Positions 26,704 through 34,788 of a stretch of 64,000 bases of DNA are shown piece after piece. Made by a program: the position numbers and the translations under genes. Every line of letters begins with the position of its first letter. The first letter of the stretch is position 1. The stretch is from JACCZR01 sp963830065 (GTDB lineage Bacteria > Actinomycetota > Thermoleophilia > Solirubrobacterales > Thermoleophilaceae): the NCBI GenBank assembly GCA_963830065.1, contig CAWHLA010000009.1, forward strand, positions 1 to 64,000, given 5' to 3'. The notes under the pieces are model-generated. The model was not told the origin of the DNA. It saw only the letters and a list, made by a program, of their open reading frames with translations, and searched no databases.

Positions 26704-27244
26704 CCCGTCTCGCGGGCTGCAGGGCGAGCCGCCGGACCTCGGCGAGGGTGGGGAAGGGGATTCGGCTCACCATCAGCAGGCTGAGCACGAAGACCATCGC
26801 CAGCGCCAAGCCGCGCGGCGGTTGCAATGCGGCCAACCCGATCACGATCAGCCCCGAGGGCGGGATCGACAGCCCGACGAAGCGGCGGCGCGACTCTCCC
26901 TCGACCTGGAAGCGCGCCAGCCGGAAGGCGCCGCAGAGCAGGAAGCCCAGGCAGGCGGCGATGCCCGCCACGGGCATCGACTCGAGCGTGCTCAGGTAGA
27001 CGGCTAGCGCCGGCACCACTCCGAACGAAACGAGGTCGGCCAGCGAGTCGAGCTGGGACCCGAACTCGCACTCGCTCTTGGTCAGCCGGGCCACCAGGCC
27101 ATCGACCGAGTCGAACAGCGCGGCGGCTCCGACGAGGCCCGCGGCCCAGGCGAACTCGCCTCGCTCGGCGAGGATGAGCGCCAGGAAGCCGGCAGCGAGG
27201 TTGCCGCTGGTCAGCAGGTTCGCGGGGTTCACGCGAGAGCTCAT
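26660..27244 (-). CDS. pssA: CDP-diacylglycerol-serine O-phosphatidyltransferase
   Basis: Makes phosphatidylserine from CDP-DAG and serine at the membrane. CDP-alcohol phosphotransferase motif DSVDGLVARLTKSECEFGSQ followed by LDSLADL (D-x2-DG-x2-AR-x8-G-x3-D-x3-D) is complete. 194 aa, with about six membrane spans, short like archaeal/actinobacterial forms. Third gene of an operon: the ATG overlaps the psd stop by 4 bp. Feeds Psd directly. Confidence 0.92.
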   Translation of the reverse strand: MSSRVNPANLLTSGNLAAGFLALILAERGEFAWAAGLVGAAALFDSVDGLVARLTKSECEFGSQLDSLADLVSFGVVPALAVYLSTLESMPVAGIAACLGFLLCGAFRLARFQVEGESRRRFVGLSIPPSGLIVIGLAALQPPRGLALAMVFVLSLLMVSRIPFPTLAEVRRLALQPARRARRARVQVAQAIRK

Positions 27245-27888
27245 GCCGGCGGGCCCACCGACCGGGCGATGGGCGTGACGCCCGCCTTGACCCGTTGGCC
27301 CCGGTTCACCAGAGGCTCGAAGCGGTCCCGGGGAAGGAGTACCTCGGTTCGTGAGCCGAGGTGGATCAGGCCCACGCGCTGACCGGCCGTGACGCCGGCT
27401 CCGAGGTCTGTCCAGGATGTGATCTTGCGCGCGAGCATGCCGGCGATCTGAACCACCACTACCCGTCCGGCGCTGCTGTCTATCGCAAGGCGCTTGCGCA
27501 GGTTCTCTCCCGACCGCCCCAGAAAGGCCGGCGCGTACCCGCCGGCGATCTCCTCATCGGCAGCAATGCGGCCGGTCGCGGGACTGCGAATCACGTGCAC
27601 GTTGTGGATCGAGAGGAAGGTGCTGACGCGTAGCGCGGTGTGCTCCATCCACGGGTCATCGGTCTCGTCGATCCCGACGATCACGCCGTCGGCGGTGGCG
27701 TAGACGGTGTCCTCCGCCGGGTCGAGGTCGCGCTTGGGGTCGCGGAAGAAGAGCAGGCTGGCCAGCGCGGTCGCGGCCGACATCCAGCCGGCGCGGCGAC
27801 CGGTGAGCGCGACCAGCATGTCTCCGAGCGCAGCCCAGGCCACGTAGCGCCGGGCTTCGCGCAGCGCGCGCCAGCTCACTGGGAGCAC
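27241..27888 (-). CDS. psd: Phosphatidylserine decarboxylase (short, archaeal-type)
   Basis: Pyruvoyl enzyme converting phosphatidylserine to phosphatidylethanolamine. Self-cleavage G-S site seen in LIHLGSRTEVLLP; upstream conserved FLSIHNVHVIRSPATG. 215 aa, the length of the short Psd class, with two N-terminal hydrophobic segments. GTG 27888 lies 13 bp inside the end of the methyltransferase gene, so the three genes are tightly coupled. Confidence 0.92.
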   Translation of the reverse strand: MLPVSWRALREARRYVAWAALGDMLVALTGRRAGWMSAATALASLLFFRDPKRDLDPAEDTVYATADGVIVGIDETDDPWMEHTALRVSTFLSIHNVHVIRSPATGRIAADEEIAGGYAPAFLGRSGENLRKRLAIDSSAGRVVVVQIAGMLARKITSWTDLGAGVTAGQRVGLIHLGSRTEVLLPRDRFEPLVNRGQRVKAGVTPIARSVGPPA

Positions 27889-28373
27889 CGGAACAGGAAG
27901 GCTGGAGGCACGTTGATGGGGGAGATCCGGCGCTCGACGTCGGAGAAGCGTCGCCGGAGTTCGCGCTGGATGAAGGGGGAGTACTGGAGTACGAGCATCA
28001 CGCCGCGCGGCGTCAGGATCTCGGGCGACAGGTCGAGAACGCGCCGGCGCACGGCCCCCGGCAGCGAGGTGAAGGGTAGAGCCGAAACGAGGATGTCGAC
28101 CTTCGCTCCGTCGAGGTACTGCTCGACGTCCTCCGCGGACCCGGCCACCAGCTGCAGCCGCGGGTCGTCGATCTCGGCCTTCACGCGGGCCACCAGCGAG
28201 GCGTCGACCTCGAAGGCGATCAAGCGCGCGTCGGGCCCCATCCGGCGCAGCAGTTCGCGTGTGTAGACGCCGCTTCCGGCCCCGAACTCGACGACCAGGT
28301 TCGCGTCAGCCACCCGGGCAAGGTCGAGCATGTCCGACACCGCCCGTCCCGAGGTGGGCAGCAAGGCTCCCAC
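27876..28373 (-). CDS. PmtA-like phospholipid N-methyltransferase (SAM-dependent)
   Basis: Likely methylates phosphatidylethanolamine, the product of the next enzyme, towards phosphatidylcholine. SAM motif I VVEFGAGSGVYTRELL, motif II region LIAFEVDASLV, then VDILVSALPFTSLPG and the PmtA-type ending NVPPAFLFR. The GTG 28373 gives 165 aa; upstream codons encode GSFLRSFLEHPRAVGA, which belongs to the family N-terminus, but no ATG/GTG is in frame there, so the start may be lost to an indel. rRNA-dimethylase-like proteins are the nearest alternative. Confidence 0.78.
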   Translation of the reverse strand: MGALLPTSGRAVSDMLDLARVADANLVVEFGAGSGVYTRELLRRMGPDARLIAFEVDASLVARVKAEIDDPRLQLVAGSAEDVEQYLDGAKVDILVSALPFTSLPGAVRRRVLDLSPEILTPRGVMLVLQYSPFIQRELRRRFSDVERRISPINVPPAFLFRCSQ

Positions 28374-28470
28374 CGCGCGCGGGTGCTCCAGGAACGACCG
28401 CAGAAAGCTCCCCCTCTCGCCGATCAGGGATTTCTACCCCGCGCGGGAATCTCTAAGCCCCGCGCGTGGC

Positions 28471-28476
28471 TATCGT
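28471..28476 (+). promoter_or_regulatory. -10 box TATCGT before the second DMT gene
   Basis: TATCGT with a 9-nt gap to ATG 28486, consistent with a leaderless or near-leaderless start. Confidence 0.45.
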
Positions 28477-28485
28477 GGTCGCGGA

Positions 28486-29391
28486 ATGGAATCGACCGCG
28501 CTCGGGGCCGTAGCCGCGCTGGCCGCCTCGGGCCTGTTCAGCGTCGGCTTGGTGTTGCAGGCCGCGGAGTCGCGCCAGGTCGATTCGCGCTACTCGCTGC
28601 ACTTCGCGCTCATCCGCCGGCTGCTCTCACGGCGGCGGTGGGTGCAGGGCACGCTGCTCACCTTCATCGGCTACCCCTTCCACGTGCTGGCGCTCCTGCT
28701 CGCGCCGCTCACCGTGGTGCAGCCGGCGCTCGCCGCGGGCCTGCTCGTGCTGCTGGTGATGGGCGCCAGCATGCCCGGCGAGAACGTCCGCGCCCGGGAC
28801 GTGACGGGCGTGGTCGCGATCGTCCTGGGCATCGTGGTGATGACCCTCAGCGCGCCTGAGCGCGCCGAGGTCGAGGCGCAGACGGCGCCCCTGCTCGTAG
28901 CACTCGCGGTGATGGCGGCGGTGACGCTGGTTCCCTACGCCGTGGAGCGGGTGCGAGGCGAGTGCACGCCGGGCCTGACCACGATGGCCACGTTCGCGGC
29001 GGGCACCGCCTACGCGTTCAGCGGGATCACCAGCAAGCTCGTGTCCGACGACCTCGCCGACGACCGCGTGGCTTCGGCCTTCGGGTGGCTGGTGGCCACC
29101 GCCGTGATCGGCGGGCTGGGCTTCCTCAGCCAGGTCACCGCCCTCCAGCGTCGGTCGGCGACGCAGGTCGGGCCGGTGGTGTACGTGATCCCGGTGCTGG
29201 TGCCGGTGTTGCTCGCGCCGTTCCTGACCGGCGAGGACTGGAGCCAGACCCCCCTCGGCGGGGCCGTGCTGGTGGCCTCGCTGCTCCTGGTGAGCGTCGG
29301 GGCCGGGCTGGTCAGCAGCTCAAGCCACGTGGGCCGCGCCTCCGAGGGTGGCCCCCCGGTCCCCCCAGTCGGGGCGCAGCGGCATACCTGA
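28486..29391 (+). CDS. DMT-superfamily membrane protein, paralogue of 25780-26703
   Basis: 301 aa. It shares the blocks RRWVQGTLLTFIG, LTVVQPALAAGLLVLLV, SGITSKLVSDDL and SQVTALQRRSATQVGP with the first copy, at the same positions. About ten hydrophobic segments. Placed divergently from the phospholipid-modifying operon; co-location of both copies with it hints at a lipid or lipid-precursor role, but this is guesswork. Its last 72 bp overlap the Cfa-like gene on the other strand. Confidence 0.82.
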   Translation: MESTALGAVAALAASGLFSVGLVLQAAESRQVDSRYSLHFALIRRLLSRRRWVQGTLLTFIGYPFHVLALLLAPLTVVQPALAAGLLVLLVMGASMPGENVRARDVTGVVAIVLGIVVMTLSAPERAEVEAQTAPLLVALAVMAAVTLVPYAVERVRGECTPGLTTMATFAAGTAYAFSGITSKLVSDDLADDRVASAFGWLVATAVIGGLGFLSQVTALQRRSATQVGPVVYVIPVLVPVLLAPFLTGEDWSQTPLGGAVLVASLLLVSVGAGLVSSSSHVGRASEGGPPVPPVGAQRHT

Positions 29392-30606
29392 CTCGCCCTG
29401 CTCGGTCTTCACGCCGAGCATCTGGTGCAGCTCCAAGTAGTCCTCGGAGAACGAGACCCGCGAGCCGGCCATGTACAGGCGCCAGGTGCGCGCCTTGGCC
29501 TCGCCGACCTCCGCGACGGCCTCGTCCCAGTGGTCCTCGAGGTTCTGGCCCCAGGCCTCCAGGGTGCGCGCGTAGTGCTCGCGCACGTTCTCCTCGTGGC
29601 GCAGCTCGAAGCCGGCGTCGTGCAGCCCGGAGGCCAGGTGCCCGGGGCCCAGCAGCTCGCCGTCGGGGAACACGTAGCGGTCGATGAAACCGCCGCGCAG
29701 CAGTTGGGGGTGCTGGTCGTTGGGGCGGGTGATGCAGTGGTTGAGCAGCCGCCCCTGCGGGCGCAGCTTGCCGTGCAGGAAGGCGAAGTAGGCCGCCAGC
29801 TGATCCTTGCCCACGTGCTCGGTGAGCCCGATGGAGGACACCGCGTCGAAGCCGCTCTCGGCCACGTCGCGGTAGTCGAGGTGGCGCACCTCGGCGCGGT
29901 CGGCCACGCCGGCCTCCTCCACCGCCTGCCGGCCCCACTCGGCCTGCTCGCGCGAGAGCGTGACCCCCAGCGCCTGCACGCCGTAGTGCTCGGCCGCGTG
30001 CACGACCATGCCGCCCCAACCGCAGCCGACGTCGAGCAAGCGCATCCCGGGCTCGAGCCCGAGCTTGCGACAGATGAGGTCGAACTTCTCGAACTGGGCC
30101 TCCTCGAGCGTGGCGTCCTCGTCCGGGAAGACCGCGCAGGTGTAGGCCATCGAGGGGCCGAGCACCCAGCGGTAGAACGTGTTGGAGACGTCGTAGTGGT
30201 GCGAGATGGCCGCCGCATCGCGGCGCTGGGAGTGGCGCCGGGCGCGCGGGCTGCGGTGCTCGTTGGCGGGCGGGGCGACGGGCCGCAGGTTGCCCAGCTC
30301 GACCGAGCGCAGGATCTGCCACCGGTCGCGCCAGGAGAAGGTGCCGTCGTGCTCGCGCCACAGGCGCCTGAGCACCTCGAACAGGTCCCCGTGGAGCTCG
30401 AGGTCGCCTGCGATGTAGGCGCGGGCCAGACCCAGGTCGGCCCGCGACTGGATCAGGTAGCTCACCGCTCGGGGCGAACGGATCTCCGCGCGGTGGGCGG
30501 CCTCGCGCGGTCCGGCCCGGCTGCCGTCGTAGGCGGTGAACTCGATGCCGGTGTGCCCGCCGCTGACGCGGTCGAAGAGCGCGGCGGTGCTCAGCCGCTC
30601 AGCCAT
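29320..30606 (-). CDS. Cyclopropane-fatty-acid-synthase family SAM methyltransferase, probable 10-methylene-forming (TmsB-like)
   Basis: 428 aa Cfa/Mycolic acid methyltransferase. Conserved ISHHYDVSNTFYRWVLGPSM, SAM motif LLDVGCGWGGMVVHAAEHYG and SSIGLTEHVG (Cfa: E-H-V-G) are visible. The N-terminal helical domain is kept (RAYIAGDLELHGDLFE). It overlaps by 8 bp a FAD oxidoreductase; that pairing is the hallmark of 10-methyl fatty acid (tuberculostearic-type) synthesis, where this enzyme methylates oleoyl chains. A true cyclopropane synthase remains the alternative. Confidence 0.85.
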   Translation of the reverse strand: MAERLSTAALFDRVSGGHTGIEFTAYDGSRAGPREAAHRAEIRSPRAVSYLIQSRADLGLARAYIAGDLELHGDLFEVLRRLWREHDGTFSWRDRWQILRSVELGNLRPVAPPANEHRSPRARRHSQRRDAAAISHHYDVSNTFYRWVLGPSMAYTCAVFPDEDATLEEAQFEKFDLICRKLGLEPGMRLLDVGCGWGGMVVHAAEHYGVQALGVTLSREQAEWGRQAVEEAGVADRAEVRHLDYRDVAESGFDAVSSIGLTEHVGKDQLAAYFAFLHGKLRPQGRLLNHCITRPNDQHPQLLRGGFIDRYVFPDGELLGPGHLASGLHDAGFELRHEENVREHYARTLEAWGQNLEDHWDEAVAEVGEAKARTWRLYMAGSRVSFSEDYLELHQMLGVKTEQGESGMPLRPDWGDRGATLGGAAHVA

Positions 30607-31948
30607 TGGCCACGCACTTCTCGTACAGGTCGAGCAGCCGCCCCTCGGGGTCGTAGGCCCGCTTCAGCTCGCCGTACACAGACCCGTTGTACAGCTTCCA
30701 GAACCGCTCGGGCTCGTAGAAGGAGGTCGAGTACAGCGACTTGCGGCCCTCCAGCGCCTCGACCACGTCCTCGATGCGGCGGTTGTGGTCGCCGTCCGCC
30801 TGGCCGGGCTCCAGCGGGACCGTGGACCAAAAGCCGAAGTTGACGTAGGTGGTGTCGGGCTCCAGCGCGTACAGGTCCCAGCCCGCGGGGTCGCGCAGCC
30901 GCACCGGGCAGACCCAGAACGGGAGGATCGGGATCTCCTCGATCATGAACCGGAAGAACTCCGCTGCCCGGGCGACCGGCACCTCGATGTCCTGGATCAC
31001 GTACTCCTGCGCGGGCACGCCGCGCAGGCGGTCGATGCGGCGCATCGGCCCGTAGCGGCGCTCGAGGGCGACGAGTTTCCAATAGCTGTCCGAGCGCAGC
31101 AGGCGCTTCGGAACCAGCCGGCGGATGCGCGGGTTCTGCACCCCGAACGCACGCGAGCACCAGAACCAGTCGGTGTCCCAGCGCCAGAGGTAGTCGCGCG
31201 TCGTGAGGTGGTCGGTCTCCCGCTGCTGGAGAGAGCGGTAGTAGATGCCCATGCCCGTGTAGTCGCTGACCGACGGCACGCTGTCGGCGAACTCGCCTCG
31301 GGTCACGTACATCTCGTCCGGGCCGAACACGGTGCCGTCGACGAAGTCCGTGTGCGCTGACGACATCGCGGCGAAGAAGGCCTCCGGGTCGTCGAATCGC
31401 TGGTGGCGCAGGCGCACGTACGGCTTGACCGGCTCGAGCTGGATCTTCAGCCGCAGCGCGTAGCCGAGCGTTCCGTAGGAGTTGGGAAACCCCCGGAACA
31501 GGTCGGCGTGCTCGTTGTCGGCGCGCGCCGTCACCACCCGCCCGTCGCCGGTGAGCACGTCCATCTCGATCACCGACTCGTGCGGCATCCCGTTGCGCAG
31601 CGACGACGCCTCGATTCCCAGGCCGGTGACCGCGCCGCCCAGCGTGATCGTCTTGAGCTGTGGCACCACCAGCGGCATGAGCCCGTGAGCGAGCGTTGCC
31701 TCGACCAGGTCCTCGTACGTGGTGAGGCCACCGACGTCGGCAGTGAGCGCATCGGGGTCGATCGAGAACACCGACGCGAACGCGCTCATGTCGAGGCCCG
31801 CTTCGGACGAGCGGGACCGCTGGCGGAACAGGTTCGAGGTGCGCTTGCGAAGCCGCACCGGCGCCCCGCGGGGGATCGCCGCGTACTGCTCCTGCAGCGC
31901 GGCGCTCGCCGCGGCTGCCGGCCTGTCGTCCTGCTTGAGCGCGCTCAT
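30599..31948 (-). CDS. FAD-binding oxidoreductase (PCMH type), probable TmsA-like reductase of 10-methylene acyl chains
   Basis: 449 aa. The FAD domain is seen in LTADVGGLTTYEDLVEATLA and PQLKTITLGGAVTGLGIEAS (covalent/noncovalent PCMH signature), followed by SSLRNGMPHESVIEMDVLTG. The C-terminal half resembles the DHCR24/BfaA group. In mycobacteria and related actinobacteria its partner methylates and this enzyme reduces the 10-methylene intermediate. Operon order here: small protein, SixA-like phosphatase, this gene, Cfa-like gene, all overlapping by a few bases. Confidence 0.83.
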   Translation of the reverse strand: MSALKQDDRPAAAASAALQEQYAAIPRGAPVRLRKRTSNLFRQRSRSSEAGLDMSAFASVFSIDPDALTADVGGLTTYEDLVEATLAHGLMPLVVPQLKTITLGGAVTGLGIEASSLRNGMPHESVIEMDVLTGDGRVVTARADNEHADLFRGFPNSYGTLGYALRLKIQLEPVKPYVRLRHQRFDDPEAFFAAMSSAHTDFVDGTVFGPDEMYVTRGEFADSVPSVSDYTGMGIYYRSLQQRETDHLTTRDYLWRWDTDWFWCSRAFGVQNPRIRRLVPKRLLRSDSYWKLVALERRYGPMRRIDRLRGVPAQEYVIQDIEVPVARAAEFFRFMIEEIPILPFWVCPVRLRDPAGWDLYALEPDTTYVNFGFWSTVPLEPGQADGDHNRRIEDVVEALEGRKSLYSTSFYEPERFWKLYNGSVYGELKRAYDPEGRLLDLYEKCVANG

Positions 31949-32406
31949 GAGCCGCCGATATCCCTCGGCCGGACCAGGGAAACCAGCCGCCGCTCAGTTG
32001 GCGCGACCACGCCCAGAGCCGCGGTCGGGAACTTGTCCAGGTCCTCGCCGGTCAGGTCGAAGAGCAGCATCTCCAACGCCGGGTTGTGGCCGACCAGCAT
32101 CACGCTGTCCACGCTGTCGGGCACCTCGCCGAGCCGCTTGTGAAGATCGTCCTCGTCGAAGGTGTAGAGGCGGTCCTCGAATCGCACCTCGGCGGCGTCC
32201 ACGCCTGCCTTGACGCCCTCCCAGGTGTCCACCGCGCGGCGGGCGGTCGAGCACAGCACCAGGTCGACTTGGGTGCCCTTGAGGTGCTCGGCCATCACGG
32301 CGCAGGCTCGCAGGCCGCGTGGTGCCAGCGGGCGCTGGTGGTCGGTCAGGCTGGGGTCGTCCTTGCCCGCCGACTTGGCGTGGCGGAGGAGAAGCAGCCG
32401 GTTCAC
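31945..32406 (-). CDS. SixA-like histidine phosphatase
   Basis: 153 aa branch-2 histidine phosphatase. Catalytic LLLLRHAKS at the N-terminus (phospho-acceptor His), second Arg in CSTARRAVDTW, and the catalytic His in MLVGHNPALEML. SixA removes phosphate from phosphohistidine proteins such as HPt/NPr. GTG 32406 overlaps the stop of the small upstream protein, and the ATGA at 31945-31948 couples it to the FAD oxidoreductase. Target unknown. Confidence 0.88.
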   Translation of the reverse strand: MNRLLLLRHAKSAGKDDPSLTDHQRPLAPRGLRACAVMAEHLKGTQVDLVLCSTARRAVDTWEGVKAGVDAAEVRFEDRLYTFDEDDLHKRLGEVPDSVDSVMLVGHNPALEMLLFDLTGEDLDKFPTAALGVVAPTERRLVSLVRPRDIGGS

Positions 32407-32549
32407 CGCGGCGCCCGGCCGAGCCGGCGGGCGATCCAGTAGCGGCCGCCGAGCTCGATCACGTCGGCGACCACCCCGTAGAAGTGGCCCACGGGCCCGA
32501 GGTACAGCCAGGCGATCAGCCGTTCGGCGGGAGAGCGGTGCACAGGCAC
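32403..32549 (-). CDS. Small conserved-looking basic protein
   Basis: 48 aa, below common length cut-offs. PAERLIAWLYLGPVGHFYGV followed by VADVIELGGRYWIARRLG; one amphipathic or membrane-surface helix and a basic C-terminus. GTG 32549; its TGA overlaps the GTG of the SixA-like gene. Similar short proteins with a GHxxGVxAD core occur in actinobacteria. First gene of the four-gene operon. Confidence 0.6.
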   Translation of the reverse strand: MPVHRSPAERLIAWLYLGPVGHFYGVVADVIELGGRYWIARRLGRAPR

Positions 32550-32622
32550 ATTGCACCACCTGCGGCGCCCCGGCGCGGGCGACCACGCCAGTACCGCCGG
32601 CGCGGACCACGCCACCGCTACG

Positions 32623-32651
32623 AAAAAGTCGTCAGTCGGCTGAGGACTTTT
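32623..32651. other. Hairpin in the intergenic region upstream of tig
   Basis: AAAAGTC (32624-32630) pairs with GACTTTT (32645-32651), with an inner CAG/CTG pair and TCGG loop. It lies between divergent genes, upstream of the tig promoter, so it is not at a gene end; a regulator site or bidirectional insulator is possible. Confidence 0.45.
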
Positions 32652-32680
32652 GCGGAGGACGTACGCGGCAAACGGGCCGA

Positions 32681-32686
32681 TATCGT
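32681..32686 (+). promoter_or_regulatory. -10 box TATCGT of tig
   Basis: TATCGT ends 10 nt before ATG 32697, giving a very short or absent leader. Confidence 0.5.
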
Positions 32687-32696
32687 CGGCCCCCCT

Positions 32697-34100
32697 ATGC
32701 CGCTCTCCACCACCACCGAGGAGCTCGACGACTCCCGCGTGCGCGTGCGCGTGGAGGTTGGCTCCGACCAGGTCGAGCACGAGCTGCGCAACGCCGCCCA
32801 GGAGCTCGGCAAGGACTTCAAGATCGCCGGCTTTCGCAAGGGCAAGGTGCCGCCCCAGGTCGTGTTGCAGCGGGTGGGCCGCGAGGCCGTGCTCGACCAG
32901 GCCGTGCGCAACGGGCTGCCCGGTTGGTACGAGGAGGCGCTGAAGGACGCCGGCGTGGCCGCGGTCGGCGACCCCGACGTGAACCTCGAGGGGGTCCCGG
33001 AGGCCGGCGACCCGCTGGCCTTCACCATCGAGGTGGGCGTGCGTCCGAAGGCCAAGCTGGGCGACTACAAGGGCATCGAGGTGGGCCGCCGCGAGCCGGA
33101 GGCCGCCTCGGAAGAGGTGGACGCGGAGCTCGAGCGCATGCGCGAGGCGGCCGCGTCGCTGGAGACCGTCGAGCGCGAGGCCGCCGAGGGCGACTTCGTG
33201 GTGGTCGACTTCACCGGCTACGTCGACGACGAGGCCTTCGAGGGCGGCGAGGCGCGCGGCTACCTGCTCGAGCTCGGCTCCGGCCGGCTGATCGAGGGCT
33301 TCGAGGAGCAGCTCACCGGTGCCTCCGCGGGCGAGCAGCGCACCGTCGAGGTCACCTTCCCGGAGGAGTACGGCAACGAGGACCTGGCCGGCAAGGAGGC
33401 CCGCTTCGACGTCGAGGTGAAGGAGGTCAAGGAGAAGCGCCTCCCGGAGCTCGACGACGACTTCGCCATCGAGGCCGGCGGCTACGACTCGGTCGACCAG
33501 CTGCGCGAGGAGATCGAAGGCCGCATCCGCGAGCGCGACGAGGCAGCCATCGAGCAGGAGTTCCGCGAGGCCGCTGTCGACGCCGTCGCCGCCGAGGCCA
33601 ACATCGACATCCCGCACGAGCTGGTCCACGCCAAGGCCCACGAGATGTGGCACCGCACCGCCCACCGCCTCCAGCACCAGGGCGTCGACCCGCAGCAGTA
33701 CCTCCAGCTCACCGGCAAGGACGAGGAGGAGCTGATCACCGAGTCCGAGCCCGAGGCCGAGCGCGCGCTGCGCCGAGAGGCGGTGCTCGCCGCGGTCGTG
33801 GAGACCGAAGAGATCGACGTCACCGAGGACGAGCTGATCGACGCCCTGCGGGCCGCCTCGACCGAGCCCGGAAAGGCCGAGCCCAGCGAGAAGTCGCTAC
33901 GCCGCTCGCTCAAGAAGGCGGAGTCGCGCGGACAGGACGAGGCGCTGCGCGAGGACATCGCGATGCGCAAGGCCGTCGACCTCCTCGTGGAGGCCGCGAC
34001 GCCCATCTCGGTCGAGCAGGCCGAGGCCAGGGGAAAGCTCTGGACACCGGGCAAGGACGCCGAGGAGCCGGCCGGCGAACTGTGGACGCCGGGGTCCTGA
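32697..34100 (+). CDS. tig: Trigger factor
   Basis: Ribosome-bound chaperone and prolyl isomerase. N-terminal ribosome-binding domain with the signature GFRKGKVPP (residues about 44-52). PPIase/FKBP domain about residues 155-240 (GDFVVVDFTGYVDDEAFEGG). Helical C-terminal arm rich in Glu and Arg. 467 aa, normal. The end carries two copies of LWTPG (GKLWTPGKDA, GELWTPGS), a small repeat not needed for the fold. Followed after 25 bp by clpP. Confidence 0.95.
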   Translation: MPLSTTTEELDDSRVRVRVEVGSDQVEHELRNAAQELGKDFKIAGFRKGKVPPQVVLQRVGREAVLDQAVRNGLPGWYEEALKDAGVAAVGDPDVNLEGVPEAGDPLAFTIEVGVRPKAKLGDYKGIEVGRREPEAASEEVDAELERMREAAASLETVEREAAEGDFVVVDFTGYVDDEAFEGGEARGYLLELGSGRLIEGFEEQLTGASAGEQRTVEVTFPEEYGNEDLAGKEARFDVEVKEVKEKRLPELDDDFAIEAGGYDSVDQLREEIEGRIRERDEAAIEQEFREAAVDAVAAEANIDIPHELVHAKAHEMWHRTAHRLQHQGVDPQQYLQLTGKDEEELITESEPEAERALRREAVLAAVVETEEIDVTEDELIDALRAASTEPGKAEPSEKSLRRSLKKAESRGQDEALREDIAMRKAVDLLVEAATPISVEQAEARGKLWTPGKDAEEPAGELWTPGS

Positions 34101-34110
34101 GCACCCCCGC

Positions 34111-34116
34111 TAGAGT
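34111..34116 (+). promoter_or_regulatory. -10 box TAGAGT before clpP
   Basis: TAGAGT lies 9 nt before ATG 34126, so clpP may have its own leaderless transcript besides read-through from tig. Confidence 0.5.
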
Positions 34117-34125
34117 GCGCGCCTC

Positions 34126-34713
34126 ATGAGTCCCCTCGTGCCCATGGTCGTCGAGCAGACGTCGCGCGGAGAGCGCGCATTCGACATCTACTCGCGGCTG
34201 CTGAACGAGCGGATCGTGTTCCTCGGCACCCCGGTCACCGACGACATCGCGAACCTGATCGTGGCCCAGCTCCTGCACCTGCAGGCCGAGGATCCCGACA
34301 AGGACATCTCGCTCTACATCAACTCGCCGGGCGGCTCGGTGTACGCCGGCCTCGCCATCTACGACACGATGCAGTACATCAAGCCCGACGTGCAGACGAT
34401 CTGCGTCGGGATCGCCATGTCGATGGGCGCTCTGCTGCTCGGCGGCGGGGCGCACGGCAAGCGCATGTCGCTGCCCAACGCCAAGATCCTCATCCACCAG
34501 GTCTCATCCAGCTTCCAGGGCCAGGCCACCGACATCGAGATCCACGCCAAGGAGATCATCGACGTCCGCCGGCGCCTGGACGAGATCCTCGCCGAGCACA
34601 CCGGCCAGGACCTCGAGAAGGTGTCCCGGGACACCGAGCGCGACTACTTCATGTCGGCCGAGGAGGCCAAGGAGTACTCGCTGATCGACCGGGTCATCGA
34701 GCCCGCCGTCTAA
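34126..34713 (+). CDS. clpP: ATP-dependent Clp protease proteolytic subunit
   Basis: 195 aa serine protease. Catalytic S99 in GIAMSMGALLL, H124 in ILIHQVSSSF, and the acidic residue in VSRDTERDYF. Ring-forming body INSPGGSVYAGLAIYDTMQY. The oxyanion region is slightly unusual (GGGAHGKRMSLPNA). Forms the ClpXP protease with ClpX, whose gene lies 3.3 kb downstream beyond a formate module. Confidence 0.95.
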   Translation: MSPLVPMVVEQTSRGERAFDIYSRLLNERIVFLGTPVTDDIANLIVAQLLHLQAEDPDKDISLYINSPGGSVYAGLAIYDTMQYIKPDVQTICVGIAMSMGALLLGGGAHGKRMSLPNAKILIHQVSSSFQGQATDIEIHAKEIIDVRRRLDEILAEHTGQDLEKVSRDTERDYFMSAEEAKEYSLIDRVIEPAV

Positions 34714-34788
34714 AGCCGTTTCGCCGCTACCCGCCCTCGGGTAGGACCCCCCAAGTCGGGCGTTCCATTCCTGAGGGGGGATGATGCA

